Source of the DNA: an uncultured Lachnospiraceae bacterium | Lineage (GTDB): Bacteria > Bacillota > Clostridia > Lachnospirales > Lachnospiraceae | Reading direction: 5' to 3' | Assembly (NCBI GenBank): GCA_910583615.1 | Contig: CAJTXP010000021.1 | Coordinates: 1-64,000 of the forward strand | DNA length: 64,000 bases | Shown here: piece after piece, positions 8,471 through 16,118 of the stretch | Numbering within the stretch: position 1 is the first letter of the stretch | Layout: every line of letters begins with the position of its first letter | Program-made: the position numbers and the translations under genes | Notes under the pieces: model-generated | Told to the model about the DNA's origin: nothing | Databases searched by the model: none | The model's input: only the letters and a program-made list of their open reading frames with translations

Positions 8471-8781
8471 GAAAGGGTGTTCGCCAAAAACGTGTAAGCG
8501 GTTGGCCTTGGTTATGAAAGCTCTCATTGGATAAGCCTTGCAGTATAAGGGGGTGGTGCGATGAGAAATACATACGAAAGGCAGTTCGGAGATGTTTGAC
8601 CACATCCTGAAGCTTGCCGGCCTGATTGTTACGACGATCAGTACAGTCGTAAAGATCATAGAGCTGATCCGGCAGTGGAAGGATAAAAGAGCATCAAAAA
8701 AGCAACCGCCCCGACCAAGGTAGTGTTGCTTCTTTGACGCACATACAAGGCCAACCGTTTGCTTTACGGCGACGCCCTTTC
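8471..8781. repeat. Inverted repeat flanking the small toxin ORF
   Basis: The left arm is 8471-8510 and the right arm 8746-8781. GGTTGGCCTTG (8500-8510) matches the complement of 8746-8756 perfectly. GAAAGGGTGTTCGCC at 8471 matches the complement of GGCGACGCCCTTTC (8768-8781) with small differences. RNAs started toward each other from either side would carry the same 5' leader. A read-through toxin mRNA could instead pair its two ends. Confidence 0.7.
8592..8723 (+). CDS. Small hydrophobic peptide, candidate type I toxin
   Basis: 43 residues: a hydrophobic helix MFDHILKLAGLIVTTISTVV, then KIIELIRQWKD and a strongly basic tail ending KKQPPRPR. This is the layout of membrane-acting type I toxins (short transmembrane helix plus charged tail). 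I cannot assign it to a named family. The start has only a poor GGAG immediately in front, so translation may be inefficient or depend on RNA structure. Its 3' end is overlapped by a predicted minus-strand small RNA with its own promoter and terminator, and the locus is bounded by inverted repeats. Confidence 0.55.
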   Translation: MFDHILKLAGLIVTTISTVVKIIELIRQWKDKRASKKQPPRPR

Positions 8782-8786
8782 TTTAT
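8690..8786 (-). ncRNA. Predicted antisense small RNA (type I antitoxin candidate)
   Basis: A minus-strand transcript starting near 8786 from the promoter at 8793-8819 would run through the right inverted-repeat arm. It would end at a hairpin whose arms are AGCAAC/GTTGCT (8701-8730), followed on this strand by a run of T (complement of 8695-8700). The RNA would be about 95 bases and its last 30 bases are complementary to the 3' end of the toxin ORF. It also contains a 16-codon ORF (MCVKEATLP...), which may be coincidental. Confidence 0.55.
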
Positions 8787-8792
8787 GAATAT

Positions 8793-8819
8793 CTTATAAT
8801 GTTTCGAAAGGGATGTCAA
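8793..8819 (-). promoter_or_regulatory. Promoter of the antisense small RNA
   Basis: On the minus strand TTGACA (8819-8814) is followed after 15 bases by TATAAG (8798-8793), or after 17 by TAAGAT. It faces the toxin gene. Confidence 0.5.
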
Positions 8820-9024
8820 TATCATTTTTCCTTTTTTCGAAAACGTTTTGAGAGCGTTTTTTTGGACAATGTACATCATTTCCCAAAGGGATTTGTGGTC
8901 GGATGCGGCAGAGCCAGGGCGTGTACGGCGAAAAAGTTCATTCTTGTAAAACCTGCAGCCGTCATTTATAATAGCGGTATGGGGGCGTTGGCGTGGATAC
9001 GAAGGAGAAGAGAGGAAAACAGGT

Positions 9025-10434
9025 ATGGAATGGAAAAAACTGCTGTGTCCGGACCGCATACGGGATTATAAAGGAAAGCCGGGAAGCCGGGATCTGCGGA
9101 CAGAATTTGAAAAAGATTATCACCGGATCATCGGCAGTGCGTCCTTTCGGCGGCTGCAGGATAAGACGCAGGTCTTTCCGCTGGATCAAAGCGATTTTAT
9201 CCGTACCAGGCTGACGCATTCTCTGGAGGTGTCTTCTCTGGCAAAATCGCTGGGACAGAACGTATCGGAGGCGATTCTGCAGAATCAAAAAGACAAAAGT
9301 TTTCTGCCATCTTATAAGGCGGATGTGTGTGACATCCTTCAGTGCGCGGGGCTTCTGCACGATATTGGGAATCCGCCCTTTGGGCACTTTGGAGAGGCGG
9401 CGATCCGGGACTGGTTTCAGGTACATATGCCGCTTCTGCGGTGGAAGGGGAGACTGCTGACAGAGGTGCTGACTCCGCAGATGCAGGCAGATTTTTATCA
9501 TTTTGAGGGAAATACGCAGGCGCTGCGGCTTGTGACCAGGCTCCATTATCTGGTGGATGCCCATGGGATGAATCTGACGAAGGCGCTGCTTGGAACCATC
9601 ATCAAATATCCGGTGTCCTCCCTGGAGATCGATCCGGAAGGAGGAGATATCCGTGCGAAGAAAATGGGCTATTTTCTGGCGGATGAAGATGTTTTTCAGG
9701 AGATACAGGAAAGCACGGGAACATGCGGGAGACGGCATCCGCTGGCATTTCTGCTGGAAGCGGCAGATGACATTGCCTACCGGACGGCGGACATTGAGGA
9801 CGCGGTGAAAAAAGGCTGCCTTACTTATGAGCGGCTGCTCCAGGAACTGAAGGGATATCGAGCAGATGTTCAGGACGAGGCATACAGGGAGCTGGTTGGG
9901 CTGCTGGAATATCGCTGTAAGAGGGCATATGAAAAGGGAATGGACCATCCCCATTCCAATGCGGTTCAGAACTGGCTGGTACAGGTGCAGGGAGAGATGA
10001 TCCACAGCGCCACAGAAGGCTTTATGAGCCATTATGAGGAATTGATGGCCGGTCAGTACAAAAAGGATCTGTTTTACGGGATCTCGGGTACACTTCTTCT
10101 GGAGGCTCTCGGCGATATCGCGTACCGTTACGCGTTTATCTCCACGCCGATTCTGAAGCTGGAGATCGGTGCGGGTGCGGTTTTCGATTTTCTGTTGGGA
10201 AAATTCACGGACGCGGCGATTCTCTATGACAGCGGCGAACCGATGACGGCAGTTCAGAAAAAGCTGATGAGTATGATTTCGGACAATTATCGGGCGGTCT
10301 ACCATATCCATGCAGAAGGAAAGGATGAGACGGAACGTCTGTATCTGCGGCTTCTTCTGGTGACCGACGAGGTATGCGGAATGACAGACAGCTATGCGAA
10401 GACGCTGTATCAGGAATTGAGCGGGATTCGGTAA
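9025..10434 (+). CDS. dgt: Deoxyguanosinetriphosphate triphosphohydrolase-family HD enzyme
   Basis: 469 residues. It hydrolyses dGTP (or other dNTPs) to the nucleoside and triphosphate in the cytoplasm. The HD-domain metal ligands are visible: His65 in RLTHSLEV, His112-Asp113 in LLHDIGNPPFGH (with PPFGH at 117-121), and a later DDIAYRTADIED. The start motif DYHRIIGSASFRRLQDKTQV is family-typical. The ATG at 9025 follows GAGAGGAAAACAGGT. The gene stands alone between the small-RNA locus and the rhamnose genes. The specific dNTP preference cannot be told from sequence. Confidence 0.92.
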   Translation: MEWKKLLCPDRIRDYKGKPGSRDLRTEFEKDYHRIIGSASFRRLQDKTQVFPLDQSDFIRTRLTHSLEVSSLAKSLGQNVSEAILQNQKDKSFLPSYKADVCDILQCAGLLHDIGNPPFGHFGEAAIRDWFQVHMPLLRWKGRLLTEVLTPQMQADFYHFEGNTQALRLVTRLHYLVDAHGMNLTKALLGTIIKYPVSSLEIDPEGGDIRAKKMGYFLADEDVFQEIQESTGTCGRRHPLAFLLEAADDIAYRTADIEDAVKKGCLTYERLLQELKGYRADVQDEAYRELVGLLEYRCKRAYEKGMDHPHSNAVQNWLVQVQGEMIHSATEGFMSHYEELMAGQYKKDLFYGISGTLLLEALGDIAYRYAFISTPILKLEIGAGAVFDFLLGKFTDAAILYDSGEPMTAVQKKLMSMISDNYRAVYHIHAEGKDETERLYLRLLLVTDEVCGMTDSYAKTLYQELSGIR

Positions 10435-10477
10435 GCGGGTAATCGTACGAAAATTATGGGAAAATCAGGAACACACG

Positions 10478-10538
10478 GCCCTGGCTGTATGCGGAACATC
10501 TTTGCCGGTAAAACAAAGATTCCTCATGCAGCCGGAGC
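10478..10538. terminator. Long hairpin between convergent dgt and rfbD
   Basis: GGC..GGCTG..ATCTTTG (10478-10504) pairs with CAAAGAT..CAGCC..GCC (10513-10538) around a short loop. It lies in the gap between two convergent genes and probably ends transcription in both directions. The T-tracts are weak. Confidence 0.5.
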
Positions 10539-10553
10539 CGTATGCCATTGCTT

Positions 10554-11492
10554 TTATAAAATTTCTTTCAGATAGCGGTTCAGGGCATCCTGCCAGGTGG
10601 GAAGGGGAGTAAATCCGTTTTCCACCAGCCGGCTCTTGTCCAATCGGGAATTGAAGGGGCGTTTCGCTTTGGAAGCGCCGTATTCAGCAGTGGTGACAGG
10701 CACAACGGTGATGCGGTCCGTACCGTATTCCGGATGGCCCAGTTCCACGGCCTGACGGAAGATTTCCGTCGTAAAATCATACCAGCTGATATAACCGCCC
10801 TCGTTGGTGGCGTGATAATAACCGTATTTTTCCGTCTCCAGCATGTCTACCAGAAGGCGCGCCAGGTCGAAGGTATAGGTCGGCGTACCGATCTGGTCAT
10901 TGACGACGGTGATGCGGTCATGGGTTTTGCCCAGATTCAACATGGTCTTGATGAAATTTTTGCCGTTGACGCCGAAAACCCAGGCGATGCGTACGATAAA
11001 ATATTTCTCCACATGGTTGGCGACGGCCAGTTCACCTTCCAGCTTGGTCTGCCCGTAGACGTTCAGAGGCTGATAGTCCTTGCAGTCCGGCTGCCAGGGC
11101 TCCTCTCCCAGGCCGTTGAACACATAGTCCGTGGACAGGTAGATCATCTTGCAGTCCAGCTTTTTACATGCAAGCGCAATGTTTTCCGTGCCGGCGGCGT
11201 TGACCAGGCGGACTTTCTCCACTTTATCGTCATCCTCTGCCATGTCTACGGCGGTCCATGCGGCGCAGTGCACGACCACGTCCGGGTGCTGTTCTGTGAG
11301 AATGTCCTCCACCGAATGCTTGTCCGTGATATCCATGGGGACATAGGGCATCCTGGTCACGGCGCTGCCGTCCTGAATTCCGCTGTATTCCGGCGCAAGA
11401 TCAGAACCGACGCCCTCGTATCCTCTTTTGTTCAGTTCGTTCATGACATCGTGGCCGAGCTGTCCGCCCACGCCCGTTACAAATATTTTCAT
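10554..11492 (-). CDS. rfbD: dTDP-4-dehydrorhamnose reductase
   Basis: 312 residues. This is the final step of dTDP-L-rhamnose synthesis: NADPH-dependent reduction of dTDP-4-dehydro-L-rhamnose. The N-terminal Rossmann motif KIFVTGVGGQLGHDVMNEL, the substrate segment STDYVFNG, and Y-x-x-x-K within YGQTKLEGE identify a short-chain dehydrogenase of the RmlD type. It lies 85 bases downstream of rfbB in the same direction. rfbA and rfbC, needed for the rest of the pathway, are not in this window. The dTDP-rhamnose would feed cell-wall or capsular polysaccharide. Confidence 0.93.
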   Translation of the reverse strand: MKIFVTGVGGQLGHDVMNELNKRGYEGVGSDLAPEYSGIQDGSAVTRMPYVPMDITDKHSVEDILTEQHPDVVVHCAAWTAVDMAEDDDKVEKVRLVNAAGTENIALACKKLDCKMIYLSTDYVFNGLGEEPWQPDCKDYQPLNVYGQTKLEGELAVANHVEKYFIVRIAWVFGVNGKNFIKTMLNLGKTHDRITVVNDQIGTPTYTFDLARLLVDMLETEKYGYYHATNEGGYISWYDFTTEIFRQAVELGHPEYGTDRITVVPVTTAEYGASKAKRPFNSRLDKSRLVENGFTPLPTWQDALNRYLKEIL

Positions 11493-11577
11493 GTTATGAC
11501 CCTCCTGTGAGTATTCCGGACGTACAAAGTCTTTTCAGATTTCACGGGTCCGGATATTGATAAAAGTTTAACGGTGT

Positions 11578-12606
11578 TTACCGGTTTCCATACATTTTTT
11601 CATAGTAATTCTGATATTCACCGGAAATAATCGTTTCCCACCATTCCTTGTTATCCAGATACCACTGAATCGTTTTCTGAATGCCGTCTGCAAATTTTGT
11701 CTCCGGCAGCCATCCCAGTTCCTTATGGATCTTGGTCGGATCAATGGCGTAGCGCATGTCATGTCCTTTCCGGTCCGTCACATAGGTGATCAGGCTTTCC
11801 GGTTTTCCCAGTGCCTTGCAGATGATCTTTACAATATCAATGTTTTTCATTTCGTTGTGTCCGCCGATGTTGTATACCTCGCCCACGCGTCCTTTGTGGA
11901 TTACCAGGTCGATGGCTTTGCAGTGGTCCTCCACATACAGCCAGTCCCGGACATTTTCTCCTGCTCCGTAGACCGGCAGGGGCCTGTCATTCAGGGCATT
12001 GGCGATCATCAGCGGGATCAGTTTCTCAGGGAAATGATAGGGTCCGTAATTGTTGGAGCAGCGGCTGATGGATACCGGCAGTCCATAGGTGCGGTGGTAA
12101 GCCAGTACCAGCAGGTCTGCAGCCGCCTTACTGGAAGAATAGGGGCTGGAAGTGTGGATCGGTGTTTCTTCCGTGAAGAACAGGTCCGGCCGATCCAGAG
12201 GAAGATCGCCGTACACTTCGTCGGTGGATACCTGATGATAACGTCCGATGCCGTATTTGCGGCAGGCGTCCATGAGCACGGAAGTGCCGATGATGTTGGT
12301 GTCCAGAAATACCTGGGGATTTTCGATGGAACGATCCACATGGCTTTCGGCAGCAAAGTTTATAACCATATCCGGGTGCTCTTCTTCAAAAAGCTTATAA
12401 ACGGCTTCACGGTCAGTAATGCTCTCCTTCACAAAACGGAAGTTTTTGTTGTCCATGACCGGCGCCAGGGTGGACAGGTTGCCTGCATAGGTCAGGCAGT
12501 CCAGGCAGATGATCCGGTAGTCCGGATACTTCTTCAGCATGTGGAAGATAAAGTTGCTTCCGATGAAGCCCGCACCGCCGGTGACGATGATCGTTGTCTG
12601 TTTCAT
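11578..12606 (-). CDS. rfbB: dTDP-glucose 4,6-dehydratase
   Basis: 342 residues. It converts dTDP-D-glucose to dTDP-4-dehydro-6-deoxy-D-glucose using bound NAD. The Rossmann motif TGGAGFIGSNFIFHMLKKYP is at the N-terminus. The catalytic region has STDEVYGD and SPYSSSKAAAD (Tyr and Lys of the YxxxK pair), and the segment RCSNNYGPYHFPEKLIP is family-specific. The start at 12606 has an AAGGAA ribosome site. Its promoter has an unusual 19-base spacer containing a perfect dyad, and the gene upstream encodes a MerR-type protein, so MerR-style control is plausible. Confidence 0.95.
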   Translation of the reverse strand: MKQTTIIVTGGAGFIGSNFIFHMLKKYPDYRIICLDCLTYAGNLSTLAPVMDNKNFRFVKESITDREAVYKLFEEEHPDMVINFAAESHVDRSIENPQVFLDTNIIGTSVLMDACRKYGIGRYHQVSTDEVYGDLPLDRPDLFFTEETPIHTSSPYSSSKAAADLLVLAYHRTYGLPVSISRCSNNYGPYHFPEKLIPLMIANALNDRPLPVYGAGENVRDWLYVEDHCKAIDLVIHKGRVGEVYNIGGHNEMKNIDIVKIICKALGKPESLITYVTDRKGHDMRYAIDPTKIHKELGWLPETKFADGIQKTIQWYLDNKEWWETIISGEYQNYYEKMYGNR

Positions 12607-12651
12607 ATGATGTTCCTTTCCAAAATGTTCTGTTTCCTGCTTCTGATCTTC

Positions 12652-12682
12652 AGTATAAAAGATGACGTAAGGTCATCTTCAA
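12652..12682 (-). promoter_or_regulatory. MerR-type promoter (19-bp spacer with dyad) for rfbBD
   Basis: On the minus strand TTGAAG (12682-12677) and TATACT (12657-12652) are separated by 19 bases instead of 17. Across the spacer lies the dyad GATGAC-n5-GTCATC (12661-12677). This over-long spacer with a central dyad is the hallmark of promoters activated by MerR-family proteins, which twist the DNA to realign the two boxes. Confidence 0.6.
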
Positions 12683-12718
12683 GTACTTTTTTGAAAATTT
12701 TGTCGTAAAACAATGGTG

Positions 12719-13900
12719 TCACTTTTCGCACAGAAAGATTCCTGCATCTTTTGTGATGTGAAATCCTTTTGCGGTTTTTTTCTCTGTGAAACTGCGGAAA
12801 TCCTTATAGTGCTCCAGCAGGATCTGATTCTGGTTGCCGTGGCAGGAGAGGATGTATTCGATCAGCGGCTCCGCCTGATAAAGCGTGATGGAATCTTCAT
12901 AGCGCAGGCAGCGGATGGAAGTAAAAAAAGGCTGTAAAAGCGTCTGCCCGTTTTCAAGACCGAACTGCTCGTAAAGTTTCTCCGCGGACAGGACGATGCG
13001 GCTGTCGAACTGCTGTACCAGGCTGCTGATCTCCTTCATGTGCTCTTTTCCATATGTGCTGCACAGGAAATGTCCTTCCGGCGTCAGAACACGGCGGACT
13101 TCCCGGAATACCCGGGGCAGGTCCCGGCAGTAGAACAGAACATGGCCGGCGATCACCAGGTCAAAGCTTTTGTCCGGAAAAGGAATATCCGCACAGTCAA
13201 ACGCATGGAAGGAGAAACGGGGGTCCTCCTGTCCGATGTTTCTTCGGGCATCCCGGAGCATTCCTTCCGAGATGTCGGACAGACAGATGTGGACATGCTC
13301 CGGAAGAAGGGAGAGGTTTTCCGTCCACAAAGCCCCGTTGCCGCCGCCAAGCTCCAGGACCCGAAGTCCGTCAGCGATCTGACACTGTTCGTAGATCCAG
13401 GGAAACCAGCCCTGGCGGTTGGCGGAATAGTCCCGGTGCAGACGGATCCGGGCAGAAATGTTGGTGGCGTTCTGGTACTGGTGCTTCAGACTCTTTTCCA
13501 TGCCGGTCAGGTGGATCAGCTCCAGCATGTGGCTCCAGTCGATCTGATGCTCTTCTTCAATGGTGCGTACCGTATCTTCAATGGCGCTTTCCACCAGCTG
13601 CATCTGTTCGATGCGGTCCTGTACCAGCTTTTTCTGGAGATTCAGGGAATTTCTCAGAAAGTGATAATCAGTGTCGCCAATCGTCATCTCCCGGATGTCG
13701 TCCAGAGAAAAGCCCAGATATTTCAAGAGGAGGATCTGCTGCAGTCTTGCCAGATCCGAATCCGTGTAGAACCGGGCGCCGGAATGATTTACGTAAGACG
13801 GCTTCAGGATGTTCTGCCGGTCGTAAAAGCGGATCGTCCGGACGGTCACGCCTGCCATGCGTGCAAACTGTCCGGAAGAATAATAGCCGGGAAGGTTCAT
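12719..13900 (-). CDS. MerR-family regulator fused to a class I SAM methyltransferase
   Basis: 393 residues. The N-terminal winged helix YSSGQFARMAGVTVRTIRFYDRQNIL, then YTDSDLARLQQILLLKYLGF, and a helical linker to about residue 125 are MerR-like. From about 160 a methyltransferase domain follows: LRVLELGGGNGALW (SAM motif I), CLSDISEGML, FHAFDCADIPFPDKSFDLVI and VLTPEGHFLCSTYG. The usual MerR effector domain is thus replaced by an enzyme-like fold that may bind SAM or a small ligand. The gene follows the AraC gene and a 19-codon mini-ORF, and precedes rfbB, whose promoter has a MerR-type layout. Whether it still methylates anything is unknown. Confidence 0.85.
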   Translation of the reverse strand: MNLPGYYSSGQFARMAGVTVRTIRFYDRQNILKPSYVNHSGARFYTDSDLARLQQILLLKYLGFSLDDIREMTIGDTDYHFLRNSLNLQKKLVQDRIEQMQLVESAIEDTVRTIEEEHQIDWSHMLELIHLTGMEKSLKHQYQNATNISARIRLHRDYSANRQGWFPWIYEQCQIADGLRVLELGGGNGALWTENLSLLPEHVHICLSDISEGMLRDARRNIGQEDPRFSFHAFDCADIPFPDKSFDLVIAGHVLFYCRDLPRVFREVRRVLTPEGHFLCSTYGKEHMKEISSLVQQFDSRIVLSAEKLYEQFGLENGQTLLQPFFTSIRCLRYEDSITLYQAEPLIEYILSCHGNQNQILLEHYKDFRSFTEKKTAKGFHITKDAGIFLCEK

Positions 13901-13922
13901 GGCCCGACCTCCTTTCAGATGT

Positions 13923-13982
13923 TCAGATTTCGCTGATGCTCGCGCATGTCATCAACCTCCGCTTCACTTCGGTTGGTGACAT
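13923..13982 (-). CDS. Mini-ORF of the MSPT..LMTCASISE repeat family
   Basis: Nineteen codons, MSPTEVKRRLMTCASISEI, start one base after the AraC stop (TAACATG) and end 20 bases before the MerR-fusion ATG. The ribosome site AAGGAGG of the next gene follows. The peptide and its DNA closely match the tandem units at 37113-37290 (MSPTGAERKLMTCASISELL). Its position suggests translational coupling between the two regulator genes, or a DNA/RNA-level element that happens to be open. Function unknown. Confidence 0.5.
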   Translation of the reverse strand: MSPTEVKRRLMTCASISEI

Positions 13983-13983
13983 G

Positions 13984-14847
13984 TTACCACATTCTGCGGA
14001 ATTCGCCTGGAGAGATGCCTTCCACTTTCCGAAACATCCGTGAGAAATAGTTGGCGTCCTCCACGCCGCATTCCCTTCCGATGGTTTCCACGGTCCGGTC
14101 CGTGAACCGGAGAAGCTGTTTGGCGTGGGTAATGCGGATCTGCAGCAGATAATTGTTGATGGAAGTACCGAACTGTTCTTTGAAGATGCGCGCCAGATAA
14201 AATTTGTTGATATAAAATCTTTCTGCAAGATCGTCCAGATTGATCCGATCCATATAGTGTCGGTCCAGATATTCCTTGACATTCTGGAGATTCTGCTTTT
14301 TGGCAGTAATACGCCGGCGGTTTTCCGGGTTCCATCCCTGTTCCATGAGCAGGGTGAGCAGGGAAGCCAGTTTCTCGAAGATCCGCATATCCCGCACATG
14401 GTCTTCAGAGGATGCGGTTTCATAGAGCTCGTCCAGGATCCGGCCGTAAGGCAGCGGATCGGAAGGATGAAAACAGGGCCGCCCGCCCCGTTCGGTGTAT
14501 TTTTCATAGATACTGCCCATGTTCGGTCCATAAAAATGAGCCCATTTCAGCTGCCAGAGTTCATCGGAAGTGCAGTGGGAATAGGGTTTGCGGCAGTCAA
14601 GAAAGACGCAGTCTCCGGTATTCAAAGGGAAATGCTCTCCCATGTATTCCAGTGTGCCGTGGCCGGACAGGACCTGAAAGAAAAGATAGGAGGCAAGATT
14701 TTCCCTGCGGCTGGTATGCGGTTTTCTGGCTTCGAGAAAGCCGGTCTCCTGCAGATGGATCAGGCTGGCCCTTGCAAATGCAGAGGGCGTGTAAAGGATC
14801 CGGCTGGTGGTCACCAGACTGCCGTGAAAAAGGGATGTGCTGTCCAT
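13984..14847 (-). CDS. AraC-family transcriptional regulator
   Basis: 287 residues. The N-terminal cupin-like sensing half includes YLFFQVLSGHGTLEYMGEHF and LNTGDCVFLDCRKPYSHCT. The C-terminal double helix-turn-helix (about residues 185-287) has INLDDLAERFYINKFYLARI, FKEQFGTSINNYLLQIRITH, AKQLLRF and ANYFSRMFRKVEGISPGEFR. Regulators of this shape sense sugars or related small molecules. It heads a minus-strand run AraC, mini-ORF, MerR-fusion, rfbB, rfbD, so it may influence nucleotide-sugar supply. The ligand is not predictable. Confidence 0.9.
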   Translation of the reverse strand: MDSTSLFHGSLVTTSRILYTPSAFARASLIHLQETGFLEARKPHTSRRENLASYLFFQVLSGHGTLEYMGEHFPLNTGDCVFLDCRKPYSHCTSDELWQLKWAHFYGPNMGSIYEKYTERGGRPCFHPSDPLPYGRILDELYETASSEDHVRDMRIFEKLASLLTLLMEQGWNPENRRRITAKKQNLQNVKEYLDRHYMDRINLDDLAERFYINKFYLARIFKEQFGTSINNYLLQIRITHAKQLLRFTDRTVETIGRECGVEDANYFSRMFRKVEGISPGEFRRMW

Positions 14848-15051
14848 ATGGATGTTTCTCCTTGTGGTAACAGGTTGCTGTTTCCATTATAACAGAACCT
14901 GGGCTGCATTACAAAATAAGAATGTGCAAAAAAGTCAATATTATGCTGATTCTATTCAAGATACTCTATTAAAATTGCTTTTTTTTTCTATTAGAATGAC
15001 AGAAAATGAGAAAACTATATGGAAGAAATGAAGAAAGTTGAGGAACATGGT

Positions 15052-16113
15052 ATGGCGAAAAAAGCATTGATTACAGGTATCACAGGACAGGACGGTTCTT
15101 ACCTTGCAGAACTTCTGCTGGAAAAAGGGTATGAGGTTCACGGAATTACCCGCCGGGCGTCCATCTCAAATACATCCAGAATCGACCATCTGCTGGCGGA
15201 GCATGCGGTGACGCTGCATGACGGCGACCTGACGGATTCTTCGTCACTGATCCGCATCATCGGCATGGTGCAGCCGGACGAGATCTATAATCTGGCGGCC
15301 CAGTCCCACGTGCAGGTATCCTTTGACGTACCGGAATATTCCGGGGATGTGGACGCCATCGGCGTCCTGCGGATCCTGGAAGCAGTGCGGATCCTGGGGC
15401 TTACGAAGAAAACGAAGATTTATCAGGCGTCCACTTCCGAGCTGTACGGCAAGGTGGAAGAGGTGCCTCAGAAGGAGACGACGCCGTTTCATCCCTACAG
15501 TCCTTATGCGGTGGCGAAGCAGTACGGCTTCTGGATTACGAAGGAATACCGGGAAGCTTACGGTATGTTTGCTGTGAACGGGATTCTGTTCAATCATGAG
15601 TCCGAACGCCGGGGAGAGAATTTTGTGACCAGGAAAATCACGCTGGCGGCGGGCCGGATCGCAGAGGGACTGCAGGACCATCTGGAGCTGGGAAATATGG
15701 ATTCTCTGCGGGACTGGGGTTATGCGAAGGATTATGTGGAATGCATGTGGATGATTCTGCAGCATGATATGCCGGAGGATTTTGTTATTGCCACCGGGGA
15801 GCAGCATACGGTGAGGGATTTCACGGAGAAGGCGTTTGCGGCCAACGGCATCCGGCTCAGGTGGGAAGGAAAAGGACTGGAGGAGAAGGGCTACGATGCA
15901 GAGACCGGCAGGATGCTGGTGTGCGTGAATCCCGAGTGGTTCCGCCCGACGGATGTGGACAACCTGTGGGGAGACCCCACGAAGGCGAAGACAGTCCTTG
16001 GGTGGAACCCGCAGAAAACCAGTTACGAGGAACTGGTGAGGATCATGGCAGAGCATGACCGGGAACTGGCCAGAAAAGAAGCAGCTGTGAAGGCAGCACA
16101 GCAGGGGGTATAA
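15052..16113 (+). CDS. gmd: GDP-mannose 4,6-dehydratase
   Basis: 353 residues from the ATG at 15052, chosen because GAGGAA lies six bases upstream and the protein then opens with MAKKALITGITGQDGSYLAE. It dehydrates GDP-D-mannose to GDP-4-dehydro-6-deoxy-D-mannose, the first committed step to GDP-L-fucose. The active-site segment QASTSELYGKVEEVPQKE, then SPYAVAKQYGFW (YxxxK), and the loop LFNHESERRGENFVTRKIT are all present. It is first in a gmd-fcl-manC-manA run with gaps of 5 bases or overlaps, so the four are co-transcribed. Confidence 0.95.
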   Translation: MAKKALITGITGQDGSYLAELLLEKGYEVHGITRRASISNTSRIDHLLAEHAVTLHDGDLTDSSSLIRIIGMVQPDEIYNLAAQSHVQVSFDVPEYSGDVDAIGVLRILEAVRILGLTKKTKIYQASTSELYGKVEEVPQKETTPFHPYSPYAVAKQYGFWITKEYREAYGMFAVNGILFNHESERRGENFVTRKITLAAGRIAEGLQDHLELGNMDSLRDWGYAKDYVECMWMILQHDMPEDFVIATGEQHTVRDFTEKAFAANGIRLRWEGKGLEEKGYDAETGRMLVCVNPEWFRPTDVDNLWGDPTKAKTVLGWNPQKTSYEELVRIMAEHDRELARKEAAVKAAQQGV

Positions 16114-16118
16114 AGAAA

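Noticed and set aside
8962..10311. Long minus-strand open frame opposite dgt
   Set aside because: It mirrors the dgt coding sequence, has Arg/His/Gln-rich low-complexity translation and no ribosome site. A shadow of the codon bias of dgt.
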